Below, one piece after another: positions 1 to 10,779 of a stretch of DNA of 64,000 bases. Position 1 is the stretch's first letter. Every line of letters begins with the position of its first letter. The translations under genes and the position numbers were made by a program. Below the pieces are notes generated by a model that was not told the origin of the DNA, searched no databases, and saw only the letters and a program-made list of their open reading frames with translations. The stretch comes from Bryoerythrophyllum caledonicum (lineage: Eukaryota > Streptophyta > Bryopsida > Pottiales > Pottiaceae), in contig OZ020518.1 of the NCBI GenBank assembly GCA_963971425.1, positions 7,729,989-7,793,988 of the forward strand. Reading direction: 5' to 3'.

Positions 1-722
1 TACGAACATGGACACGAATATAGATATGAATACACATACAACAACAAATACATATACTAATACAGATACGAACCCAAATAAGAATATAAAGACAGATATT
101 CAAATAAATACAATTAAAACCACCGATACAGATTCAAATATAAGTACGAACACGTATACTATTCCAAATACAAATACAAATACAAACATGAACGCCCTAA
201 AATATACAAACATAGATATAAACACATTTCAAACAACTAGTATATACATACAAAACATTACGAAATATAGTAGGAAATGTAGACCCCCTTCTATAAACAC
301 TTATACTTTTACAAATAAGAATATACACACATGTATTAATTCAAATACAAAATACGTGCTAATTAGGTCTAACACACAAATACTACTACACCAAAAAATA
401 AAAACCATACAATCACCAGAAAAAAATAGTGATGACACCCTCCCCTTATTGTTAAATGGCAAACTTGCACATATATACAATAAAAAAAACACATGCATAC
501 ACAAACAAAACAATAACTACACACACAAATACACAAACAAATAGACAAATTATAAATAAAAATAAAAATAAACAAACCATACTAAAACAAACTAAAAAAA
601 AACAAAATAATACAAATAAGATATATATATAAATATATGGATATACACTAAATACACAATTAGATAAACACAAAATCACATATAATACATACGCAAAGAC
701 ACGAAAGTTGTTCCAACAAAAA

Positions 723-1160
723 TCCACCTACTACAAAATACTAATACTAAGTATGAACACCAACATAAAACCAAACACATATACACACACTTATACAAAG
801 ACAACCACACACCATCAAAAAAACATATCCATACACATATACAAAATCAAATACATACAATCAAATAAAAAGAAAATAAAATACAAAAGCCACATACAAA
901 AACAAAAAATTCTAAAACAAAACAAAAAACTCACCTACTACAAAATACTAATACTAAGTATGAATACTAATATAAAACCAAATACAACTACATATACACA
1001 CACATATACAAAGACAACCACACACCATCAAAAAAACATATACAAAGACGGATACATACAATCAAATAAACAAAAAATAAAACACCAAAGCCACATACAA
1101 AAACAAAAAATTCTAAAACAAAATAAAAAACCCACCTACTACAAAATACTAATACTAATT
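723..1160 (+). repeat. Tandem repeat of about 205 bp in the 5' spacer of copy A
   Basis: Two near-identical units, plus the start of a third, each open with cacctactacaaaatact at about 723, 931 and 1132. Each holds the same A/C-rich body with (aca)-rich runs and a run of aaacaaaaaattct. The third start runs straight into the 2A-like coding motif, so the repeat unit begins with the codons (TYYKILIL) that precede the 2A core. This resembles tandem 5' monomers seen in some LINEs, but promoter activity is only a guess. Confidence 0.75.
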
Positions 1161-1190
1161 GGAGGGAACATAGAGACTAACCCAGGACCC
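1149..1190 (+). other. 2A-like ribosome-skipping motif opening ORF2 (copy A)
   Basis: Translation gives LILIGGNIETNPGP followed directly by a methionine codon at 1191. The 2A consensus is D(V/I)ExNPGP, with the skip between the last G and P. All of NPGP is present, but the usual aspartate is asparagine here (GGN instead of SGD), which is expected to lower activity. The equivalents in copies C (32303-32329) and D (53544-53570) keep SGD. 2A-like motifs are known at the N-terminus of several APE-type LINEs, including trypanosome L1Tc. The upstream frame is open from about 708, so ribosomes could reach it. Confidence 0.8.
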
Positions 1191-1538
1191 ATGTCGAACG
1201 TTCTAAAAAGACACCCCGCCTCACACAAAAAGAATGCCAAAACATACTTTATACCTAACACCATAAAACTACAACCCGAATATGAACACATCGCCCAAAA
1301 ATTTGCCCTCCTCCTCAAAACCACACACATAGCACATCAACAACATAATGACTCATACCCATACATTGCCATATATATAAACCAACATAATGAACACCCT
1401 CCATCCCACATTCTATACGCCCTTGTCATTACTATACACCCCAACATAGACCTCTGCAATCAACTCTTAAACACTCAAAATCAAAACATAACCCAATGGA
1501 CCAATACATTCCTATACACTCTACATAATCTACAAAAC

Positions 1539-1549
1539 CCACCCGAAAG
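1539..1549. repeat. Target-site duplication, left copy (pair at 2349-2359)
   Basis: The 11-mer ccacccgaaag occurs here and again at 2349-2359, bracketing the nested LINE fragment. The host reading (NPPER, then RHI/DTL-type sequence) continues across it as in copy D. Confidence 0.85.
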
Positions 1550-1924
1550 AAGAAGAAGAAGAAGAAGAAGAAGAAGAAGAAGAAGAAGAAGAAGAAGAAG
1601 AAGAAGAAGAAGAAGAAGAAGAAGAAGAAGAAGAAGAAGAAGAAGAAGAAGAAGAAGAAGAAGAAGAAGAAGAAGAAGAAGAAGAAGAAGAAGAAGAAGA
1701 AGAAGAAGAAGAAGAAGAAGAAGAAGAAGAAGAAGAAGAAGAAGAAGAAGAAGAAGAAGAAGAAGAAGAAGAAGAAGAAGAAGAAGAAGAAGAAGAAGAA
1801 GAAGAAGAAGAAGAAGAAGAAGAAGAAGAAGAAGAAGAAGAAGAAGAAGAAGAAGAAGAAGAAGAAGAAGAAGAAGAAGAAGAAGAAGAAGAAGAAGAAG
1901 AAGAAGAAGAAGAAGAAGAAGAAG
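1550..1924. repeat. Perfect (GAA)n/(TTC)n microsatellite, about 125 units
   Basis: About 375 bases of uninterrupted GAA triplets on the + strand. It sits exactly where the 3' tail of the nested - strand LINE fragment should be. Tails of the other copies are only 3-4 TTC units long, so this one has expanded. It produces a spurious poly-arginine reading frame. Confidence 0.97.
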
Positions 1925-2348
1925 ACCAGACCCTTATGGGTTGGCGTGAATATAGTGTCCGTTCGACCTACCCTTCATGATATGCCCACAGGACATAACA
2001 ACAGTGGTATAGGACTACTAACCCCTCTGAGGGTGGACACTGTATAACTGAAACCAAGAACCAATACACCGTAAAGTGATTGTTTGGAGTATATTCTATT
2101 GTATAAAAGTAGAAGGTTGGTTTTGTTGGTCGTCACATTGCTGACATTCCACTACTAAGACCAAGTCCATCGGACAGGGAATTAGTGAGTTGGAACTACT
2201 TCCTCCTTTCGAGGGTAGACACTATGAAACAAATAGCCAAGAACCACAAACCCAATGAGAAGGCACCAAGGGGGAGGAAAACAAAAATAGGAGGGTCAAA
2301 ACGTCCAATCGTCCTCGGTGTCAGTGCACATTCCCGAACGAAGGAGAT
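1550..2348 (-). mobile_element. Nested 3' fragment of a related LINE inserted in copy A
   Basis: On the - strand this reads as the 3' end of the same retrotransposon family, finishing in a very long (TTC)n tail (the GAA run 1550-1924 on the + strand). It is flanked by an exact 11-bp direct repeat, ccacccgaaag, at 1539-1549 and 2349-2359. Removing 1550-2359 rejoins the interrupted ORF2 of copy A, whose sequence then matches copy D (cacccaaaagacacattcg). This is a textbook 5'-truncated target-primed insertion. The fragment contains two tandem, diverged versions of the family 3' tail motif (atagtgtctaccctcgaaa-like), at about 2140-2260 and 1925-2062. Confidence 0.85.
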
Positions 2349-2649
2349 CCACCCGAAAGACACATTAACACCCCACACATTTATACAACTTTTCTTGAAA
2401 CTAACCGAAACACCATAAACCATAATACATCGATAAACAAAGAATTATATGACTTCATACACAACCAAAATACACCCCCATCAAATGACACGATAAAATA
2501 AAAATTCCCCTACCTTCCAAACACAATCATAAATGAGTCACTAAAATGCCTCAACCCCCTCCCGGAATACACACACCCCCCCACCGCCGAACCACATCCC
2601 GCCACAAAACCATAACCCACACACGAACAACAACAACACGACAAGCATA

Positions 2650-3410
2650 ATAACATGGAATGCCTCATCCCTCAACACCGCGCTCCCAAACTTACAAAAC
2701 ATCATTATACACACTAACACACCACCGGCATTCATAGTCATACAAGAAACAAAAATATCGGCCACAAAATCCACAAAATACATACAAAGATTATTTCCAG
2801 ACTACAAACTTATCTTCAATAACACATATGCCCTAACACGATGCATACAACAAAGAAGACCATTCACACCAGGCCGAGGGGGCCTCCCCACTCTCATACT
2901 CAAAAACTACGCCTTTCCAGGCAATGTCAAAAGAATTCTCACCCCAATGAACATATCCCCATACCTCCAAACTATAGAAATTTTAAATCATCCACTACAA
3001 CCATGCCTAATCCACCACATATACATGCCATCCCACCCCGAAGACATTAGATTCACCGAGGACATCAAAACTAACATCACCACTCATCTTACCAACAATC
3101 CCAACCACAATCACATCTTATGTGGCGACTTCAATAGAGACGTTGCCCTCATAGATAGACAAAATGGAAACCAACACACACCACCACAAATAATAGACCT
3201 ACAATGGAAACAATTTACAGAAAACCTAAACTTTAATTATATTTCCACAAACACTACATACTCTAGACAAGGAGGATACAACTATAGCAACTGGAGCCTC
3301 ATTGATGGATTCTACGTCCGTGCAAATAACCATACCTTATTTACTTCCACAACAAATAATAACATTCATCTGAATTCCGATCACTCACCTACACAACTCC
3401 ACATTCCAAG
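2650..3410 (+). other. APE-type endonuclease domain, copy A
   Basis: Canonical AP-endonuclease-like motifs occur in order and in one frame: TWNASS (2653-2670), IQETK with the metal-binding Glu at 2746-2748, GDFNRD at 3124-3141, LIDGFY near 3300, and NSDHSP with Asp at 3379-3381. This is the N-terminal nuclease of APE-type LINEs and nicks target DNA. The same motifs recur in copy C (QETK, GDFNRD, NSDHYP) and copy D (QEIK, GDFNRD, NSDHSH), so the domain is a family trait. Confidence 0.88.
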
Positions 3411-4299
3411 AAACACATTTATAAACCGCACACCAACCAACACAAACAATGACCAAATACGTATCCTCAATCCCATCCCACAAAACAACATAGAATTATT
3501 CAACACAAAATTCTTCGAGGAAAACTCACTACGCATGGACTCCCTAATAAACGAATTAGAATCTAATAACAATCTCTCCCCAACGCAATGGCAAGAAGCT
3601 TGTCACACTCTAGACACACTCATCAACAACATTTCCAACACAATTGAACAAACCTGCAAAGCCCAACCCATACCACAAATGACAAATCGAACATCACAAC
3701 AAGGTGGATATTTACCCCGTAAATTATCTAAAACATGGAAACAACATCTAACCATTTACCACACTATACGAAAAACCATAAGAATCGTAAATAACAACCC
3801 CCAATGGCAACCACCCTATTTTCAACGAACTCCAAAACCTTCAATACACACAAATCCCTAATCCACCCCCCATACATCTACCTCACGACACATGGATAAA
3901 TAACATAGCACTAATTGCAAAAAATGCCAACATACAAGCTTGAAAAATCACCACCAAACATACCCAAGAAAACATTCGAAAAGCAATCTCTAAATATAGA
4001 CAACTATATGAAGCTAGCCCCAAGAAAATAAACAGAAGAATATTCAAAACTACGGAGTCCCCACCATTAGACTGCATCACCGACCAATAAACAATATACT
4101 AACTAGCCCAGAAGACATTGCAAACGAAATATTTTACCAACAAACAAAAAACAACACATCTACGGTAAACACATGCAACTATCAACCGGACCACCACACG
4201 ACATGCACATGGGTAGTACAACAATACCCATGGCATGACCTAGATGGATTCACATTAGAAAAAAGAGGAGACCTGGAAACCCCACTACACACATACTTT

Positions 4300-5300
4300 A
4301 ATCAAGCTACATATGGCACTTGCCTACGTAACCTTGGAAATAATAAGGCCCCTAGTCCGGACCGCATACCGAACTCTATACTAAAAAGTATGCCCCTAAG
4401 ATTCCACAAACTACTAAACCTATTCTTCTCCCACTGCTATAAACAAAAACAAATTCCTACTTCATGGAAAACAAGTGCAACAATCCTAGTATACAAAAAA
4501 GGGGACCCATCCATGCTATCGAACCATAGACCTATTGCATTAGCCAATACCATCTATAAACTATTTACGAGCACATTCACATCAATACTATCATCATATG
4601 GCGAAAAACATAAAATACTGCATGATAGCCAAGAGGGATTCCACGCAGAAAGAAGCACCGCTAGACAAATCCAAACAATAATAGCCGCATTAGAAGATGC
4701 ACGATTTACAAACCAAGACATACTTATACTGTATGTCGACTTTAAAAATGCCTTCGGCTCTATTGACCACGCTAGACTTTTAGCCATAATGACGGACCTT
4801 GGATACCCCAAAGACGCCACTCCACTAGTGGCAAATATATACTCCGAATCCTCAATGTCCTACATAGGAGAACACTTTGGTAAAACTAAACTCATAGCCA
4901 TACAAAGGGGAACAATACAAGGAGATACCCTAAGCCCATATTTATTCATCATATTCCTAGAACCACTACTTAGATGGGTAGATAGAGGCAACAATGGATA
5001 CACATTTGGGACATCACAAACCACCATCAACTCCACGGCATACGCGGACGACCTTGCAGCCATAACCAACAAAATCAACGACATAAAATACAACTTAACA
5101 AAATAGACAGGTATTGCAAATGGACAGGTATGGATGTAGGGGTCCCAAAATGTGCCGTCAGTGGATGCCCAAATAAATCAAAAACAAACCCCACGGCATT
5201 CAAAGCCCTAATACAAACCTCTAACATTAATTACCGAAACCAACAAATACCCGTACTACACCAAAATGAACCATACACATATCAATGAATAAGCCTCGTC
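4300..5300 (+). other. Reverse transcriptase domain, copy A
   Basis: Non-LTR RT motifs are clear: NNKAPSPDRIPN (4341-4376), KKGDP...NHRPIALANTIYK (4495-4560), DSQEGFHAERSTARQ (4624-4668), YVDFKNAFGSIDHARL (4733-4780), QRGTIQGDTLSPYLF (4903-4947) and the catalytic YADD at 5041-5052. The frame shifts after 5103 into the thumb region (IDRYCKWTGMDVGVPKCAV). Order and spacing match the fingers, palm and thumb of LINE RTs. Confidence 0.92.
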
Positions 5301-6934
5301 CCCTTCCTAAAATGGAAAACCCAAATCCATGCCACCACCACAAAATTAATCAAACAATGCAAAGAACTAGTAGCTTGTCCGGCCACTATGAAACAAAAAA
5401 TAAAAATGATCGACACAATTTTAAGACCGGGCGTGGCATACAACTTCTACGCGGTACCATACTCAATGCCCGCCATAAAAAAACTAGACCAAAAAATAAC
5501 TATTATTCAAAAAACCGTATGCGGCACGCCAAAATGTATGTCTAATATAATTACCCAACTACCACACAACCTCTTTGGACTAGAAGCCTTCTCACTAAAA
5601 AACGCATACCTTAGATGCATAGGAGAACAACTCCAGAACACTCTAAATGATAGTGGCAGACTTGGGAAAATATACAGGGGCCTAACACATCACATCCTCG
5701 CCCAATACAGGGGGGCCAAAAGCATACCTAGAATAAAAAAGACAAATTGTACAAGATCACCAATAACACGTACCTTCTTCTTAATAAAACATGTAACAAA
5801 AGTCCACCTAAAAAAGTATTCTCCCCAACTTTCTTATAGAACCAACAACACTAGAAAAAACCTGGACTATTGAAACACAAAGCCATAATACACTCAATAC
5901 ACAATTATCTCAAAAGCTATTACAAAAACTCCTAACAAAAAATATCTACAAACTAAAACAAATCTCCCTACCTAACGGAACACACATCATGAACAATGAA
6001 GAATTTAAAACCTACCACTTCACCTCATCAAAACTAATTAAAAGTGCCCTCAAAATTTCACGACAACTCTTTTGCCACCAAATATACCCCCCTTCACCCA
6101 ATACCCATACTAGTACACATATATACTCCCATACAATTAGAGACCCATTCATCACTATAAACAACGACATCACCCCAATAAATACCCCCCACAATCGATA
6201 CACCCACACCACCCCCACCCCCCAAACCACATCCTTAAAAACCCCACCACATATCCCATTAACAACATCATACACCACGAATACAAGGAAAAAATAGATA
6301 AAAACCAAATCGAAAACAATTACACTAGATATCTATGCCAATGGACTCACAATAACCACACCTACGACAAATGGCTCCCCCAAAGAAACCTCTTCCCAAG
6401 ACACAACCAAAACACCATTACACATAATACAAATAAATTGACACGATATTATCAAAAAATCCAACACAAATTCTACACCAAAATTATCCGAGCTCACCAC
6501 CCACAAAACCAACCCCAGGACACAAGGTCCGTCACCCCACCCACAATAATTCCCCTACTAAACATCTACACAACGAAATGTAACCCCGAAAACGACATTC
6601 TCACCTCATCTAACACAATTAAAATGGACAAAGACCAAGCACACTTATACGAAGAAGATGGACGACACCTCTTCACCATCCCAACCACTAGGCTCACATG
6701 GTTATGGAATCAATACAATACTAAACTACAAACTCCTACAAACATTGAACCAACAACCCAACCGTTTGAAACCGAAGTCATATGGCTATACCAAAGATAC
6801 AAATACAAAATACCAAAAAATAACCCCCTTAAACTTATACAATATACACTACCCATACCTATACTAAACTCATTAATCTCCACATTCAACATCCAACACT
6901 CATACTTCTCCTTCCCCGTCACATGCTCCACCAA

Positions 6935-7265
6935 ACTCAACAAATTTTACTCCTCCTTTGAAAGAGATAAAATATTCGGATCACTAGGTAAAGCCTTTGA
7001 CCACAAATGGATAGGTAATGTATGGCCCACCCCCACACTGAAGAAGAAACACAACAAGCACTACATTGGGCCCGCCTAGCAGCCAAACATGACCCAAACC
7101 ACACCTCCACCCTAATCATAACCCCTGACAAAAATTGGTATCAAAATCCTAACCCACACTCGGGCCCCTTTCCTGACACACACATCATTGCACTATTCGA
7201 AGCGGACTCAATAACATACGAAGAACCCACTATCCCACTAGATCTAAAAAAGCCCAGAACTGAAT
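6935..7265 (+). other. Methyltransferase-like segment with AHPH motif, copy A
   Basis: Between RT and RNase H lies a conserved block: SSFERDKIFGSLGKAFDHKW, then GN(G)MAHPH, an acidic helix with HWARLAAK, LIITPDKNWY, and HIIALFEADS. Order and spacing recall PCIF1-like and related N6-adenine methyltransferases, where the FGS...G segment is followed by a catalytic NPPF and a hydrophobic strand ending near P(E/D). Here NPPF would be replaced by AHPH. The block is also present in copy B (- strand, about 25240-25540) and copy D (58505-58800), both with IAHPH. The relationship is inferred from motif layout only and could be wrong. Confidence 0.4.
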
Positions 7266-7529
7266 CATCCACTCTACAAATAATATGCATCCACCACCAA
7301 AATCAAACTCTAGGCACACAAGAACAACTTGAAGAACTCTCCTCCATAGCAAAGACTCTAAATGTACACCGGATACTCACAAAATTGGCCCCACCAACGC
7401 CAATGCAAACACCCGTCAACAGAAACAAAAAATGGTCAAAACTACACTACAACAACAATACACTAAACTACACCCTAACACCCCCATCCCTCCCAGAGTA
7501 TCAAAAACCACCCCACCTAAATTTAACCC

Positions 7530-7960
7530 CGCATATAGCTACTATATTGATGGCTCCTTCAAACCGCCAGAACAAATTGGCCCGGGATCTTGGCGCACAG
7601 AAAAAGTCGGTTACGGAATATACATCGCTACAAAAGAAATCAAACTAGCCAAAAGACTACATGGACTGCAAAATATCCTTAGAGCAGAACTAATGGCCAT
7701 CCATAAAACACTAGAAATCGTCTCAACAAAATACATCAATGAACTAGTGCACATATTTACAGATTGCATTAACGCACTATACTTATTAAACACCCAAATA
7801 ACACATCCTACCCTCCATAATAGTCACCCAGACCAAATCATACTAGAATCAATGGTCCAAATGATACTAAAACGAGGACAAATCACAACCCTCCACAAAG
7901 TCCATGCTAATATCGATGGCAATGAACAAGCGGATAAACCTGCAAAAGAAGGAAGAGAAA
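7530..7960 (+). other. RNase H domain, copy A
   Basis: All four acidic positions of an RNase H fold are visible in one frame: YYIDGSF (Asp 7549-7551), LRAELMAIH (Glu 7687-7689), IFTDCINAL (Asp 7762-7764), and HANIDGNEQAD (final Asp 7933-7935). It would degrade the RNA strand of the cDNA hybrid. Copy D has FTNCINAL (third acid lost) and copy B has GNKQASK (fourth lost), so copy A keeps the most complete active site. Confidence 0.85.
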
Positions 7961-8322
7961 AATCACATAAAAATGCTAAAGACCCACATGAACACACCCA
8001 CGCCACCCCTTACTATTTCCAAAAAGAAGATTGGCCCTCCAAAGAAGACACCCCCGATAAAGGCCCGGTTAGATTCCTGAGTAAATACCTCAAAAAACAA
8101 GACCTACATAACAATCTTGACACAATCACAGACAACTTTCCTAACATAGAAAAATGGACTAACAACAATTACATAGACAATGAATTCTCTACAAATTTTT
8201 GGAAAAGCTCTATTATCACCGATTCACAATTAACATGCCTTATCAAATTCCGTACCGGTCAATACATGGGAAACGCCCGTAAATAACTCTTCTTTGGAAT
8301 AGAAAGATTTCCATCCATAACA

Positions 8323-8379
8323 TGCCCCATATGCCCCTCAACGGACCCCGACACATGGCTACATGTTCTACTCAAATGC
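8323..8379 (+). other. CCHC zinc-knuckle before the C-terminal nuclease, copy A
   Basis: Reads C-x2-C-x9-H-x4-C (CPICPSTDPDTWLHVLLKC). It follows a KFRTGQYMGNARK block broken by one TAA in this copy and precedes an RHNKAVW helix. This layout (RTG block, C..C...H....C, then RHN) is what precedes the restriction-like endonuclease in R2- and Dualen-type LINEs. Copy D has H-x3-C instead of H-x4-C. Confidence 0.75.
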
Positions 8380-8559
8380 CAAAACCACCACATACACTCC
8401 CTAATTGTTAAAAGACATAACAAAGCGGTATGGAAAGTTCGTAAACTAATCACCTCTTACAATAAATCGAGATGTTTTATACTAATGAACGCCGACACTT
8501 TTAATAACAATCCACAAGAAAATATGGTCCCCCCTTGGCTACTCCCATGCTCATGTATG

Positions 8560-8850
8560 ACCCAAAGATGTCATTGCAACGCTAGGCTCAAACCGGACAT
8601 CCTTTGTGTTAAAGGTTTACCATATAATGACCCTCCACCCGTTAATATCAACCAAGACTACACCATTCAATTCATTGAATTCACATATTGCAACGATAGA
8701 TTTTCCCCGGAAACAATCCAAAATAAAATAGATAAATACCAACCCCTTATTGACAACATCATCGCCCTCGGATGGAATGTCGATCCCCTTATTGTAATCA
8801 CATCCGGCGCTCGTGCCACCACCTTTATCCCATCTATGAAAACTCTAGAA
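8560..8850 (+). other. Restriction-like (PD-(D/E)XK) endonuclease domain, copy A
   Basis: After a second Cys/His cluster (CSCMTQRCHC) comes LKPDILCV (Asp 8696-8698 is not part of it; the PD pair is at 8593-8598), then a strand IQFIEFTYCND with Glu at 8677-8679, then NKIDKYQPL and GWNVDPLIVITSG. A KPD followed by an acidic-residue strand and a K..KY helix is typical of the RLE nuclease of R2-like and Dualen elements. Together with the N-terminal APE domain it makes this a two-endonuclease element. The catalytic assignment is inferred and no structure comparison was possible. Confidence 0.65.
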
Positions 8851-8997
8851 GATACCTTCAAGATATCCATTGAAACAATTAAAACCTCCTTTATAAACAT
8901 TAACACCATAGCTATTCAATACGCCATGTCCATTCTTCTACATAAACGCAAAATCAAAAACAACCAAGCCCTCCCCGATACACAGGACCCCCCTTAA

Positions 8998-9275
8998 ATT
9001 CTCCCCCCGCCTTGATTTATCAGGACTAGTTGGTTTTGAGGTTTTTGACTACTTGCTTGATTTGTGGTTGGTTCGTTGACTAGTTGATTGGTTAGTGATT
9101 GGTTGGTTGGTTGGTTTGTGGTTCTTTGGCTACTTGTTACATAGTGTCTACCCTCGAGAGAGGGAAGTAGTTTTAGTTTACTTATTCCTTGTCCAGGGGG
9201 CATGGTCTTAGTAGTGGAACGAACAGACACTTTACTCACGCCGGCCCCTTTGGAGACCGGCGTTCTTCTTTTTAG
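8998..9275 (+). other. 3' UTR of copy A with terminal hairpin and TTC tail
   Basis: After the stop comes a ggtt/ttgg-rich stretch, then the family 3' motif (catagtgtctaccctcg at about 9140-9156, cttagtagtggaacgaacag at 9208-9227). A perfect 7-bp stem follows, ACGCCGG (9238-9244) / CCGGCGT (9257-9263) with a 12-nt loop, directly followed by ttcttcttt. A stem at the extreme 3' end followed by a short microsatellite is the arrangement recognised by stringent LINE reverse transcriptases. Confidence 0.75.
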
Positions 9276-10700
9276 AATTGGTTTCCGTCCATCCGTGCGG
9301 TCATGCTTATCTACGTTATGGGAAGATTTTGTGCATTTACCTTCTGGTTTTTATTTTTAGGCTTTCACTTTGTGACACTCCTGATTTACACTAAAAAAGA
9401 TTACTATATACTTTACAACACTATATATTTACCACATCATTCATTTCATAAAAGTTTATAAGAAGATCCTACCGTTACATTTTCAAGATTAAGTTGTTTT
9501 AACGACTGGATACAAAGACAATACAAAGACATTACAAAAACCAATATTGGTGCAATCGGGTTGTTTATTTTACACCACATATTGTTATGAAAAAAATAAG
9601 AAGTAAAAAATATAAAGATCTCTAAGTTTAATGTGGAAAGGAAGAAGTTTTTTGGTACCTTGCCCAACAATGTGAGACAATGTGTGACTTGGATTATTGT
9701 GCTATTTTTCACAAAAGACAAAAATTGTTTTTTGACAATATGCAAGGAAATAATATTACTTGCTAAAATTGAGAATCTCACATTTAATAGAGTGTCCTAG
9801 AAAAAGTTTTAGGGGGCGCCCAACGTGCCCGCTCTTGTCATTTGAGATTCAAAACCCTATGACTGTTTCAATAAATGTCAGATTTTGGGAAAAAATTCCC
9901 CAATTTTTTTTTAGTAATGCGCATCTACAATAAAAACTTCAAAGAGGAATGTCAAAAATTGACACCATAGGAACCTGACCAAACCTTCAAATTGCCATTT
10001 TATGACTCTTGGTCTTTTAGGGATTAAGGACGACACCCCTGACCAGGCTTGGGAGATGCCACGAGTAAATACATTTCATTGTGACTAATCACTAGATCAT
10101 CTACATGCGACGAGTGGGTAAATTTCATTACAACTTGTCACAACAAACATCAGTGTAGTTTGTCCATCAGACTTTGATGCACATACTCATCGCAGTCATT
10201 GGAAGCACATGGAGGTGAGGGTTTTAGGGCCTGATCCAATACCCATGAGGGGCCTCTCACCATGACTCATTCCATTACTTGCAACACTTTTTGTTTTCCT
10301 TCCTATGTTTCCATTCATAAATTTATTTTTGAGGTTTTAGTAAATGTTAGTGTGGCAATGTATAAACCCTTTAAGGCCGAACGAGCGTATGTGGGTGGTT
10401 TTGGCACAAGAACCTTTGTAGCAAGCGCTACAAGCCACCTCAAAGGAAAAATAGACCATGACTAAGAGGTGGAGGACGAGAGACCATTGCCACAAGCATC
10501 GGCAAGCTACAGTGATTTCCGTGAAATGAGATTGTAGATTTTTTGTGTTGAAATGTATCCAGTGGGTAGATGTATGAGAGAGAATACTTGAAGATTCTCA
10601 CAGGCCAGAAAAGCTCTTGAGCCTGAAAAGAGTCCCATCCGTATTCTCGAGTCGTGAATAACTCGAGAATGAGGGATCAATTCTTCCATCTTAAAGGTAT
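9276..10700. other. Intergenic region with dispersed repeats, no gene seen
   Basis: AT-rich DNA without convincing coding potential. The part 9590-10010 is similar to 61190-61440 plus 62640-62850, including agatctctaagttt and ggaaataatatta blocks. The part 10216-10365 is a copy of the repeat found at 45960-46084 and 46487-46660. Confidence 0.6.
10216..10365. repeat. Dispersed repeat (copy 1 of 3)
   Basis: Contains ggttttagggcctgatcc, catgaggggcct, a caccatgactc block, cattccatta, cactttttgttttcc and gttagtgtggcaat in the same order as the copy starting at 46487. The segment at 45960 shares the first two thirds. No protein-coding sense was found. Confidence 0.7.
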
Positions 10701-10710
10701 CCATAAAGAT

Positions 10711-10718
10711 TAGGGTTT
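10711..10718 (-). promoter_or_regulatory. Telo-box-like motif upstream of the carrier gene
   Basis: tagggttt (AAACCCTA on the other strand) lies about 60 bp before the chosen start codon. Telo-boxes are common near transcription starts of plant housekeeping genes. Function here is inferred. Confidence 0.35.
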
Positions 10719-10779
10719 ACAAAGGGTGTTGGGCACTAGAATCCAGACTAGTTGTCGCGATGGGCCCGAGTGGGGACTG

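Larger units (their letters stand above)
1191..8997 (+). pseudogene. ORF2 polyprotein of copy A (broken)
   Basis: Begins MSNVLKRHP right after the 2A motif and ends at a stop (8995-8997) after a tail closely matching copy D. Read across breaks it would be a single polyprotein of roughly 2,300 residues, as in copy D. The N-terminal 120 residues are interrupted at 1549 by a nested insertion and resume at about 2360. Further frameshifts or stops occur near 3840, 4080, 5106, 5285, 5870, 6297, 7020 (one base lost in the GNG(I/M)AHPH segment) and 8284. Codons are strongly A/C-biased and G-poor. The domains are annotated separately. This copy is not expected to make a functional protein. Confidence 0.8.
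1..9275 (+). mobile_element. Dualen-like non-LTR retrotransposon, copy A (5' end outside window)
   Basis: A long + strand LINE running from the window edge to a terminal hairpin plus TTC tail at 9238-9273. In order it shows an A/C-rich 5' spacer with tandem repeats, a 2A-like motif, an N-terminal ORF2 region, APE endonuclease, reverse transcriptase, a methyltransferase-like segment, RNase H, a CCHC knuckle and a PD-(D/E)XK nuclease. The reading frame is broken by frameshifts and stops and by a nested insertion at 1550-2348, so this is a dead copy, although most catalytic motifs survive. In copies C and D an RRM-type ORF1 ends about 1.19 kb before the 2A motif. Here the window starts only 1.16 kb before it, so ORF1 would lie just off the left edge. 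Assignment to a dual-endonuclease (Dualen/RandI-like) group is inferred from domain content, not from a tree. Confidence 0.85.

Noticed and set aside
708..1949. 413-codon open frame with a long poly-arginine run
   Set aside because: The poly-Arg is the GAA microsatellite read in one frame across a transposon insertion; only the part around the 2A motif is meaningful.
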